Assembly (NCBI RefSeq): GCF_003633755.1
Contig: NZ_RBIL01000001.1
Coordinates: 295,426-359,425 of the forward strand
Source of the DNA: Solirubrobacter pauli
GTDB lineage: Bacteria > Actinomycetota > Thermoleophilia > Solirubrobacterales > Solirubrobacteraceae
Length of the DNA: 64,000 nucleotides
Direction: 5' to 3'
The notes beneath the pieces are model-generated. The model was not told where the DNA came from. It did not search any database and saw only the letters and a list, made by a program, of their open reading frames with translations. Both the position numbers and the translations under genes were made by a program. Positions 17,272 to 25,555 of this stretch are shown here, in pieces (within the stretch, counting starts at the first letter, position 1; the number at the start of each line of letters is the position of its first letter).

Positions 17272-17540
17272 CGCTGGCGCTTCTGGCCGGTGAGCGGCCA
17301 TGTGTGGGAGACGGTGCCTTTCGGACACGACTGAGGCTTCTTTGGGCCGGTGGCCCGCTGGACACGCACCCACCACTTTCGGGCCTGCTCCGCGCTCTCG
17401 CGCACAGGCCCAACAACCGACTTCCCCTGCGGGCGACCTACGGCCGGTCGGTGGTCGAGCTATCCGTGCGCTTCGCGCTCCGTCAGACCCGGTCGAAGTG
17501 GGCACAGCCAGCAAGCACCGACCCTCAGGAGCCCACGCAC
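17272..17540 (+). promoter_or_regulatory. conserved ~270-nt leader, copy 2
   Basis: Second copy of the leader at 13642-13909, with the same order of blocks and the same distance to the start codon. ACCGAC and GTCGGT are kept, and the enclosed hairpin is CCC/GGG here and CCCC/GGGG in copy 1. CAGGAG 7-12 nt before the ATG is the ribosome-binding site. Confidence 0.65.
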
Positions 17541-17918
17541 ATGTCCGAGAACACCGCCACCACCACCTTCAAGCCCGCCACCGCCCGTCAGCGCCAGCTG
17601 ATCGCCGACCTGGCCGCCGAGCTCGGTCGCGAGATCAAGGTCCCCGCCACCGCCAAGGCCGCCAGCGCGGTGATCGTCAAGACCATCCAGGAGCGCAACG
17701 CCGCGATGGAGGCGCTCGGCAAGAAGCCCGAGCCGACCGCCGCCCAGCTGCGACTGCTGGAGAAGCTCGGCGCTGAGCGCGGCAAGACCTACAAGGTCCC
17801 CGCCACGCGCGCGCAGGCCAGCGCCCGCATCGCTCAGATCCTCGCCGCCGGCGCCGTCCCCGAGGGCAACACCACCACGGCCGACGCCCCCGAGACCGAG
17901 GTCGCCGCGGCCGCCTAA
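17541..17918 (+). CDS. small protein with two DUF3072-like repeats, paralog B
   Basis: 125 residues, clearly homologous to the protein at 13910 (shared runs KPATARQRQL, PATAKAASAVI, LGAERGKTYK and PATRAQASARI). Two tandem repeats, then an Ala/Thr/Glu tail. The whole leader-plus-gene unit seems to have duplicated, with some 3.2 kb of small or broken genes between the copies. Confidence 0.8.
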   Translation: MSENTATTTFKPATARQRQLIADLAAELGREIKVPATAKAASAVIVKTIQERNAAMEALGKKPEPTAAQLRLLEKLGAERGKTYKVPATRAQASARIAQILAAGAVPEGNTTTADAPETEVAAAA

Positions 17919-18163
17919 CAGCGGCCGCCCCGGCGGGGCCCAACAGCCCCGCCTCTACGCCCCCGACAAACGAAGGAGCACCCGATACCCCCGCAGACGC
18001 TCGACGACCTCTGGGACCTCACCGGGCCCGAGCGCGGCAAGGCCGTACGCCGCTCGACGCCTTCCGGCCAGAGCGTGTCGGCGGTAGCGGTGACGATCGC
18101 GGCCAGGTCGTAGTTGCCGGTCTTCGAGCGGTAGATGACGGTGCTGCCCAGCGTCGGCTTCAT
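17915..18163 (-). pseudogene. truncated small gene (MKPTLGSTV-type N-terminus)
   Basis: The first ~36 residues (MKPTLGSTVIYRSK ... AAIVTATADTLWPEG) resemble small phage/ICE proteins that begin MKPTxGxxVxY; then the sequence becomes low-complexity antisense of the neighbouring hairpin. Facing it on the plus strand, GAAGGAG precedes an ATA codon at ~17986 and a sensible-looking start (PPQTLDDLWDLTGPERGKAV). Two gene ends seem joined by a deletion at ~18040-18060. Confidence 0.4.
17932..17953 (+). terminator. GC hairpin
   Basis: GGCGGGG (17932-17938) and CCCCGCC (17947-17953) with an 8-nt loop, 14 nt after the stop of paralog B. Confidence 0.5.
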
Positions 18164-18249
18164 GGCTGCTGCTCCTCGTCGGCGGTGGTGATGACGACGA
18201 GCGATCCAGATGGAAGGGGACGACGTGATAGCGCTGAAGCTACGCGCTA

Positions 18250-19266
18250 ATGGTCGAGAAGCGCGTCTCCATTCCGTTGGGTCGGTTCGTCTACGTCCGG
18301 GAGCACGTCCCGCTACGGGGCGCGTACATCTACCCCCTCAAGTACTTCGGTGACGAACGGTCCCTCGATCCGAATGACTACCTCGAAGTTCTGCGCGTGG
18401 TCCCGGTCCGCGGAGTTGATGTCGCCGTGACTCGCGGTGGCGGCATGTTCGTGCGAGGGCCCCAGAAAGCGGACACCGAGTTGGAAGCGGTCGCTGAGAT
18501 CCTGAACCTGCTGCTGTGTGAATTCGCGTTCATGTCTGGCCTGTACTCCCAGCCGGTGTCTGGTCACGATGTTCAAGCCGGCAAGCTGATCGGCCTGCAC
18601 GCGGCCATCTTCGGCGGCGGAGGAGATTTCGCAGAGCGGACCTGGGGACCTGCGGCGCTGCTCGCCTCCGATCCTGGAAGCGCCGGCATGCGACCAGGGG
18701 AGAATCTGTACTGGCCGCCGTTCTTCTACTGGAACACGCACGACCCCTCCGTGCTTGAGCAGCTCGACGGTGTGCCAGTAGCCACGGCCCTCGCAAAGCT
18801 GTCGAAGACGTTGCCAGCCCTTATCGTCGCGGCCGCGTACCACGCTGCGCGTCACAACCTGGCCGAGACGATCACGACCTGCTGGTTCGTGACCGAGCAG
18901 CTCCTTTTCAGCCTCTGGCAGGACTACATCGCCGCGATCGAGAGCGGCGAGCGAAGGAGCCGCCTCAAGGACTACCGCACCTATACGGCGGCCGTGCAGA
19001 TCGAGACGCTGCAGGCCGTCGGGCACGTTGACGACGAACTCGCGGCTCAGCTGCATGCCGGGCGCAAGGTCCGCAACGACATGGCGCACAAGACCGCGAT
19101 GAGCCTCGATGCAGCCAGCCAGTCGCTTCAAACGATGTACGCGGCGCTGGCTCGGCTCGACTTCCCGGTCGAGCGCCTTCCCGGGTTCAGCTGGTACGGG
19201 TCGGGCTTCATGAACTACGACGATGCCATCGAGCCGGACTTCCCGTTCGGCCTCGCCGATTGGTGA
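18250..19266 (+). CDS. uncharacterised protein with a C-terminal HEPN-like RNDMAH motif
   Basis: 338 residues. The N-terminal half is a mixed alpha/beta domain with aromatic patches (YVREHVPL, YIYPLKYFG, WPPFFYWNTHD). The C-terminal half is helical (LSKTLPALIVAAAYHAARHN; CWFVTEQLLFSLWQDYIAAI; LQAVGHVDDELAAQLHAGRK) and ends a helix with RNDMAH, an R-x4-H arrangement as in HEPN ribonucleases, including ApeA-like abortive-infection proteins. Single gene, no toxin-antitoxin partner seen. A HEPN-type defence protein is plausible but rests on one motif. Confidence 0.6.
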   Translation: MVEKRVSIPLGRFVYVREHVPLRGAYIYPLKYFGDERSLDPNDYLEVLRVVPVRGVDVAVTRGGGMFVRGPQKADTELEAVAEILNLLLCEFAFMSGLYSQPVSGHDVQAGKLIGLHAAIFGGGGDFAERTWGPAALLASDPGSAGMRPGENLYWPPFFYWNTHDPSVLEQLDGVPVATALAKLSKTLPALIVAAAYHAARHNLAETITTCWFVTEQLLFSLWQDYIAAIESGERRSRLKDYRTYTAAVQIETLQAVGHVDDELAAQLHAGRKVRNDMAHKTAMSLDAASQSLQTMYAALARLDFPVERLPGFSWYGSGFMNYDDAIEPDFPFGLADW

Positions 19267-19724
19267 CTCGCTCTGCGCCCGCCCGGCTCTCCTTTGACTG
19301 TGTGGACAATGCTCGCGAGGGGGCGGAGCCGCATGGTGACGCTGATGGCGCCGGCTTGCACGGGAGACGCTGAGGGCGCTTTAGGGGCGCGTCAATCCGA
19401 GGCGAGCGCCGCCCGGCGAGGTCGTCGACTGGCGACAGCGGTTGAGCGCACCCGCGTGCCCGCGCGAACGGGGTCTCCCAGCCACCCGCGGGGCCAGACG
19501 CTGCAGTCGGCTCCATGACGACGTCGCACAACGCCCGCGCGGGACCGAAGGGCTGTAGCCCGTGGACGGGCCGCCCTTGCCGGTCCCGTCGGAGCGGGTC
19601 TCAGCGCACTCGCACTTCATCGCGCGCGAGGTCGCCATAACACCCCGAGCGTCCAAGCGCTCGGGCGGCCTTCTACGGCGGTTTTTAGGGGCGTAGACGT
19701 CATAAGAAGCATTACCGGGCGCTG
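19267..19724. other. intergenic region with a terminator-like hairpin
   Basis: No convincing gene. CCCGAGCG (19642-19649) pairs with CGCTCGGG (19656-19663) over a 6-nt loop, with GGTTTTT at 19679-19684 downstream, so it may end transcription of the HEPN-like gene. It lies between convergent genes. Confidence 0.5.
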
Positions 19725-20734
19725 CTAGGGGCGACTCGTTGAGTCGGATTTCGATGCCTGGTGCTCCGCCAAGCTTCGCTCGAATGCCTGCCTCGCTGAT
19801 CGGCTGAAGTCGAGCAGGTCGACGCCAGAGATGTTCATGCGGATATATAGGTCGGCGTTGCTTGGCACGTCTTGGCCGTTCGTATAGAGCTCCGTCGCGA
19901 TAGAAGGTCCCTCAGCTGGCGGGTCGGGACCGAGGTAGATCACCTGGCAGGCGGGACTCACGGTGTTGTCTCGGGATGCAACCTCGGCGTTGATCTTGGC
20001 CAGCACATTCATGTAGTCCTTGGGGTCTCTTGGCCTGAAGTCCTTCAATCTCTTCAGTCGCGCGCGCTGCTCAGGCGTAATTTTGAGCGCTCCGCTGCCG
20101 TCTCCACCCCACCCTGAATTGGAGGATCGTCCACGCGCTTGGCGTGAAAGCTGAACGCCTTGAGGGGGCGGCGACGTGTCCACGCCCCGTCGGAATCCCC
20201 CTCGCGGACATCGGTATTTCGGACCTGCAAGACCCATGCGTCTTGAACCGGCTTCGGCCCCATGAGGATCCCCGTAAAGGAATGGTGGAATCGACGGAAC
20301 TCGGGAATCCGGGACGCCTCTGACCGAATCCGCTCGGCCATCTCGTCGACCGTCGTCGGCTTGTCATCCACGAACATCCAGCTGAGCCACTCGGAGACCG
20401 AGACACGCCGGCGCGTACCCGGCGCATAGATCTGTGGTGGTCCGCTACTCGATCCTGGGGCCAGCTCAAACAGGTTGGGCTGCGGGGCGACGATTTCGCC
20501 GACACCGGTGTATGTCCAGGCCAGTCGGGCACCGTAGCCCGTCTCGACGAGCATGTACTTCGGGGACCATCGGTCCAGGGGACGAGGAATCAACTTCCCG
20601 CCCACATTGCGTAGCTCTGACACACGAAAATCTGACGAGAGCCACAGGCCCCATCGGGCCGCGATGAACAGGTTGAGCGTCACGACACAATAATCGCGCC
20701 CGGGCGGACCGAACCCGAAGGCGTCGCTCGACAC
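19725..20734 (-). pseudogene. frameshifted gene, possibly a proteasome-like/Ntn-hydrolase-type protein
   Basis: Two overlapping minus-strand frames make one sensible protein: residues from GTG 20734 to about 20115 (CVVTLNLFIAARWGLWLSSD ... FRRFHHSFTGILMG ... KAFSFHAKRVDDPP), then the other frame (LKITPEQRARLKRLKDF, RPRDPKDYMNVLAKINAEVA) to 19725. The shift is near a GGGTGGGGTGG run at ~20105-20118. The first part has the look of an Ntn-hydrolase fold without an identifiable propeptide. Sequencing error in the G-run cannot be excluded. Confidence 0.5.
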
Positions 20735-21216
20735 CGCTACTTCTCAGGCGCGGGCGCGGCTCTGGCGGCAGGCTCGAGCTGCTGGGTGCTCTCCGGCACA
20801 AAGCGCCGCAGTCAGCGCGGACGACGTTCGGCATCCAGTCGAGGGGCAGAGCCAACGTCTGCTTGGTCGCCCACTCGCCAACGCGTGCGCGCAGTGACCG
20901 GTGCCCTCGGGCCTGAAAACTCCGTTCTACGGACCCGACGGATCGTTCCTCCGCGATCCCATCGGCGGCAAGCCGCCATCGAGATAGAACGCTGCAGTGG
21001 TCTTCGGCCGGTGGCTTAGGCTGCATGCAGAACTCGTCGCAGTCTGCGTCCGGCAGCTCGCAGAGTCCACACGGCTCGATCATTGATCTGGGCATGAGGG
21101 TCCCATCGTTTCGAGCTTGTCGGCGCTTGAGCCGGTTAGCGACTGCTGGTCGGAAGCACTGTCCGTCCTGCGGTTTAACCTAACCCGGAGATGCGTGCTT
21201 TCGGAGATCGACGGCG
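20735..21216. other. region without a clear gene
   Basis: A minus-strand frame from 21095 starts with a Cys-rich segment (PCGLCELPDADCDEFC) that could be a small gene, but it soon overlaps the frameshifted gene and has no clear boundary. No promoter or hairpin stands out. Confidence 0.35.
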
Positions 21217-22302
21217 ATGACGGATGGACAGTTAGCGCTCGGCGCTGGCGCCGAACTCATCGACGCGGGCGCCGTTGAGGTCCTACCTTCCCCTCCCCTG
21301 GTCGCCCAGAGCATCGCGAGTGCGCAGCTGGGAACGGCGCTCGAGCAGCGCAACCTGTTCGCCGAGGCCGAACGCTTGGCCGCCCGAGCGGCACGCGCAA
21401 CTACCCGCCGCTAGTACGCCTCCATCTACCGCGCGTTCGGCGACTGGCTCACCCGCGAACTCGGGCGGCCCGCGCAGGTCGCCGACGTCGACGCCGACAC
21501 GATCGCCAGCTACGCCCGCCACATGGCCATCGCCGGCGGCCGCGGCGGCGGCCCCGCCTCACCGGCTACCCAGCGCGTGTACCTGTCGATGATCCGCGCG
21601 CTCGCGCGACAGCTCGGCCGCGACGACGCCACCGACACCCGCGTACCGCGACACGAGCCCGGGCCACCGGAGGCGCTCACCGACACCGACTACCAGAACC
21701 TGCTGCGCGTGCCGGATCGCCGCACGCTGCGCGGCAAACGCGACCACGCACTGCTGGGCATCCTTGGCGACTGCGGCCTGCGCGCCGCCGAGCTCCGCGG
21801 TCTACGCGCGCGCGACCTGCGACGGCCTCGCGCCAATGGCCGCCACCATCAACTCTACGTGCGCGGCAAAGGGGGCAAGGAGCGGGCGGTTCCGGTGCCG
21901 GCGGAGACGATGAAGGCGCTTGAAGCCTGGCTGAAGGTGCATCCGCTCGCACGCGGCGTCGCGCTGCTTGACGACGACGAGCTGTTCGTGCGGATCGGCC
22001 GACGCGCGCACGAGGAGCCGTTGCCGCTCTCGTCGGAAGCGGTATACCGGATCGTCCGCAAGCATTCGCTCGCGGCCGGCATCCCGCAGCGGCTCGCGCA
22101 CCCGCATGCGCTACGGACTTACTGGGTCACGCACGCGCTGGAGAGCAACGTGCCAATCCACGAGGTCAAGGCGCACCTCGGTCACAGCGACATCCGCACG
22201 ACCGCTGCTTATGGGGCCGTGAGGCCGGAGAACATCGGCAGCATTGCCGACGTCCTGGACCGCCGGCATCAGGCCGCGCGTCGCTCCGGTCGCCAGCGGT
22301 AG
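21217..22302 (+). pseudogene. tyrosine recombinase (XerC/D-like) with an in-frame TAG
   Basis: The frame from ATG 21217 to 22302 is 361 codons with one internal stop, TAG at 21412-21414 (codon 66), in the middle of the N-terminal core-binding domain (ARAARATTRR, stop, YASIYRAFGDWL). The catalytic domain is complete: CGLRAAELRGL (Arg), VRGKGGKERAVPV (Lys), HPHALRTYWVTH (HxxR), LGHSDIRTTAAYG (His and Tyr). Translation restarting at ATG 21523 would lack part of the SAM-like domain. Single nonsense mutation, readthrough or error are the options. Confidence 0.75.
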
Positions 22303-22355
22303 CCGGTCACGGGTCTGCAGGCCTTACCATCCAGGGACTAGGCCCGGGCTCGCCG

Positions 22356-22393
22356 GCTGCGGCCCTCAAAGCCAGAGCTTCGAGGGCCGCAGC
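22356..22393. terminator. bidirectional terminator hairpin
   Basis: GCTGCGGCCCTC (22356-22367) and GAGGGCCGCAGC (22382-22393) form a perfect 12-bp stem between convergent genes: the recombinase ends at 22302 and the carboxypeptidase at 22406. Confidence 0.75.
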
Positions 22394-22405
22394 TGCGGCT
22401 CGGCG

Positions 22406-25400
22406 CTAAAGCAGCGCGTAGATCGGGGTGACCTTACGGCGCTGGATCTGGTTGCGAAGCTCGCCCACCCACTGCTCGCGGGCGTGCTCGTTCGACGTGC
22501 GCACGCCCTTGATCACGAGCGTGACCGTGGTCTTGGTCGTGCGGTAGCTGATCTTCTTGCGGATCGCCTTGCTCAACCGGGTCCGCTTGACGGCCAGCTT
22601 GAGCTTGGCGCTGTCCTTGCGCTTGACCTGGATCTTGACGTCGCGGTCGGAGACCGTCTTGCCCTTGATCGCGGTGCCGACGCCCTTGGCCTTGGGAGCC
22701 ACGGCCGCGGCCTTGATCTCGGTCAGGACCGGAGCCGGCTGCGCCGTCGTCTCAGATGCCGCCTCGGCGGCCAGCGCAGCGCCCTTGGGGTACAGGGCCG
22801 CGTTGAGCAGCAGCCGCTCGTCCTGCTCCTTCCAGGAGCGGAAGAACGGGTTGAACCCGAATAGCACCGCGCGGCCCTGTCCTGCGGGCGAGTCGACGAC
22901 GGCGGGACGGTCGTCGAGGATGTTGGCCAGGTTCTCGTAGCCGTACTTCTCGTCCGGCGTGGGCTTGTAGCGAACGACCGTGGACGCCGTGGTGCCGACG
23001 GTGCTCGACCGGAACACCGAGTTGCCGGAGTTGTCGCGGTAGATCCAGCCGCCGAGGTCGAAGCCCCAGGCGACGGGGTTGGTGACGTCGTAGGTGCCGT
23101 CGAACGTCGAGCCCGGCGTGAGCAGGCGCGAGAGGTCCGGCAGCGTCGTGGTCGTCTCGGCCTCGAGCGTCGTCGTGCGGATCTGCCGGGCGACGTTGGT
23201 GCCGTTGTTGTTGACGCCGATGTAGGTGCCGCCGGCGTTGACCCAGTTCTGCAGGTTCTGGCCGATGGTCGTCAGCGTCTGGTTGGGCTCGGTGCCCGTG
23301 GACACGGCGATGGCCGAGCCCTGGTTGATGAACGCCGTGAAGCCGCCCGTCGACAGGACGTTGTTCGTCAGGTCCGTTGACGTGACCGGCACGATGACTC
23401 TGGTCGGCAGGCCCAGCTTGATGCCGAGGTCGTGCAGCGCCTCGCAGAACGAGTTCTGGCCGCAGTAGCGCGTTCCGGGCGGGGTACCGGGGAACAGCGG
23501 GTTCGACGGCACCGTGGTGCCACCGGTGTACAGGCCGATCTTCGGCTTGGCGAGCTGCTTGCGCGACACCGGGTAGTTCGGCAGGCCGATCACCGGGGTG
23601 TCACGCGCGGACGCCAGCGACGCCACGTCCACCCCACCCGCGGTCAGCGAGCCGGCGTCGACGAGCGCGGCGCCGCTGAAGAACGTTTTGCCGCCGGCCA
23701 CGAACGACTGCGTGGCGCGGTAGACGTTGACGTTCTTGTCCAGGAGCTCGATCGCGAGTGCAAGGCCGCGGGCCGAGTCCGTGTTGAACGCGTACACCGG
23801 CGAGCCGGCGTTGGTGACTGTCCCGTAGTTCAGGGAGCCCGGGGTGACTTCCGTCATCGCGACGCCGGGTGCGATGTTCTGCGTCAGGAAGCCCGATCCG
23901 GCGAGGCCTCGCTGGAGCGGGTACGACCACGACACGACGTCGTAGTAGTAGTCGTACGGGATGAACGGGTTCTCGCCCAGCAGCGCCTGGATCCAGTGTT
24001 TCATGCCCTGGTTCATAGGGATGTAGAGCGTCCCCGCTGGCAGCGTGACGCCGTCGACGGTGACCGGCTTGCTCGTGCCGAGCGGCTCGACCTGACCGGG
24101 CTTGAGGACGTTGCCCGTGCCGTACTCGTGGTAGCCGTTGACCGCCACGGGCGTGTCGAGCTTGTACACGCGCACGCCAGTCTTCTGCAGGTGCTCGATG
24201 AGCGCCACCGTGTCGCCGGTGTGCTGATCGGGCTTAAAGAAGTAGCCGCAGACGGTGTAGGCGTTGCCGGAGCCGGCGGTCTCGACGGTGTCCGGCTGCT
24301 GCTTGATCGTGTCGTGCAGCGGGCTCACCAGCGAGTTCGGCTGCATCTGGCAGTTCTGGCCCTGCTGGACGGCCTCAGACCACTGCTTGACCCAGCCCGT
24401 GGTGACGCCAACCTTGTCCTCGACCGTGGCCTTGATCGTGGTGTCGATCGCCAGGTAGTGGTCGTAGACCTGCTTCTGGTAGGCCTCGCGCGTGCCCTTC
24501 TCGTAGGTCATGCCGGCCGCGCCCATGATCAGGGACGGCACCGTGTCGCCGTACTCGGGGGTGAAGAGGTCGTACTGGCTGTAGTTGCGGTATGCGATCG
24601 ACTGGGCGTTGAACGCGTCCTGCAGTGCCGGGCCGATCCGGTTCTGGATGAAGTTCAGCGCGAAGTGGCTGATCTCGTGATGGACCGGGTCCTCGTTGGG
24701 CGGGAAGAAGTAGTCGTTGGTCGTCTGGTGGGCGTCGATAAAGAACACGCCCGGGTACTGGTTCATGAGCGGCACGAAGACGCCGTTCTCGACCTGGTTG
24801 CCCGTGCCGAAGTCGCGGTTGGGGTCAAAGCCCCAGCTGGTGTAGCGCTGGATGGCGTCGCGGCCGTCGGGGTTGCGGACGGGCTGCAGAAAGAACGTGA
24901 GCGACTTGAGCCGCTGCAGGTTCTCGCAGTCCGTGCGCGAGACCAGCTCGTAGGCCTGCCGGGTGATCGATTCGGCGGCGGCTGACTCGCCGCCATGCGG
25001 CGTGGCCGTGATCCACGCGAACGCGGGCTTGTTGACCGCAGCTTCGAGACCGACTTCCTCAGGGACCGTGCCTGCGCGCACGCTACGCCAGAAGGCCGCG
25101 TCACCGTCGGGCGCGTCCAGGTTGGCGATGTGCTCAGGCGTGCCGAGCACGTAGAAGTAGATGTCGCGCTGACCGCTCGCGGTCTTGCCGACGAACTTCT
25201 TGATCACCCGCACCCGCGGGTTGTTCGCGGTCGCCTCGACGAGGCGATCCCAGTAGTCGTAGATGACCGACGTCAGGTTGCGGCCCTGCGGGAGCTGCGT
25301 GTCCGACGCGCCGCTGCCGAACTGCGGCGCGCCGCCACCCGAGCCGCCCGTGCCGCGACCCAGCGGCACAACGGCGTCCTTGTTCGGGCGCTCGGCGAAG

Positions 25401-25555
25401 TGCTGCTCCCAGGTCGGGATCGACTGGTCGTAGTTGATGCCCGACGGGCAGGCCGCCAGGTCGAGCTGGGCGTGGGCCGCGCCCGGCGCTGCGGCTCCGG
25501 CGAGCGCCGCGACGGCGACCGCCAGCGCCGCACGCCTTGCCTTGCGGAGCAACAT
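22406..25555 (-). CDS. secreted M14-family zinc carboxypeptidase, multidomain
   Basis: 1049 residues with a signal peptide ending ...GAAHA. Zinc ligands H187 and E190 (ATPHGGES), NPDGRDA substrate loop, third ligand H276 (FIDAHQTT) and a catalytic Glu in MTYEKGTRE (E352) all fit M14 peptidases. A ~500-residue middle contains a glutamine-amidotransferase-like segment (IGLYTGG ... FINQGSAIAV ... VLFGFNPFFRSW), and the C-terminus is a basic beta domain. Exported; likely cleaves peptides at the cell surface. It follows the beta-helix gene with a TGATG overlap. Confidence 0.85.
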   Translation of the reverse strand: MLLRKARRAALAVAVAALAGAAAPGAAHAQLDLAACPSGINYDQSIPTWEQHFAERPNKDAVVPLGRGTGGSGGGAPQFGSGASDTQLPQGRNLTSVIYDYWDRLVEATANNPRVRVIKKFVGKTASGQRDIYFYVLGTPEHIANLDAPDGDAAFWRSVRAGTVPEEVGLEAAVNKPAFAWITATPHGGESAAAESITRQAYELVSRTDCENLQRLKSLTFFLQPVRNPDGRDAIQRYTSWGFDPNRDFGTGNQVENGVFVPLMNQYPGVFFIDAHQTTNDYFFPPNEDPVHHEISHFALNFIQNRIGPALQDAFNAQSIAYRNYSQYDLFTPEYGDTVPSLIMGAAGMTYEKGTREAYQKQVYDHYLAIDTTIKATVEDKVGVTTGWVKQWSEAVQQGQNCQMQPNSLVSPLHDTIKQQPDTVETAGSGNAYTVCGYFFKPDQHTGDTVALIEHLQKTGVRVYKLDTPVAVNGYHEYGTGNVLKPGQVEPLGTSKPVTVDGVTLPAGTLYIPMNQGMKHWIQALLGENPFIPYDYYYDVVSWSYPLQRGLAGSGFLTQNIAPGVAMTEVTPGSLNYGTVTNAGSPVYAFNTDSARGLALAIELLDKNVNVYRATQSFVAGGKTFFSGAALVDAGSLTAGGVDVASLASARDTPVIGLPNYPVSRKQLAKPKIGLYTGGTTVPSNPLFPGTPPGTRYCGQNSFCEALHDLGIKLGLPTRVIVPVTSTDLTNNVLSTGGFTAFINQGSAIAVSTGTEPNQTLTTIGQNLQNWVNAGGTYIGVNNNGTNVARQIRTTTLEAETTTTLPDLSRLLTPGSTFDGTYDVTNPVAWGFDLGGWIYRDNSGNSVFRSSTVGTTASTVVRYKPTPDEKYGYENLANILDDRPAVVDSPAGQGRAVLFGFNPFFRSWKEQDERLLLNAALYPKGAALAAEAASETTAQPAPVLTEIKAAAVAPKAKGVGTAIKGKTVSDRDVKIQVKRKDSAKLKLAVKRTRLSKAIRKKISYRTTKTTVTLVIKGVRTSNEHAREQWVGELRNQIQRRKVTPIYALL

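Noticed and set aside
17022-17540. N-terminal extension of paralog B through leader copy 2
   Set aside because: No ribosome-binding site, no homology in frame with copy 1, and a good site directly before ATG 17541.
23432-24985. 517-codon plus-strand frame opposite the carboxypeptidase
   Set aside because: Val/Arg/Leu-rich antisense; the minus-strand frame has the zinc-peptidase residues.
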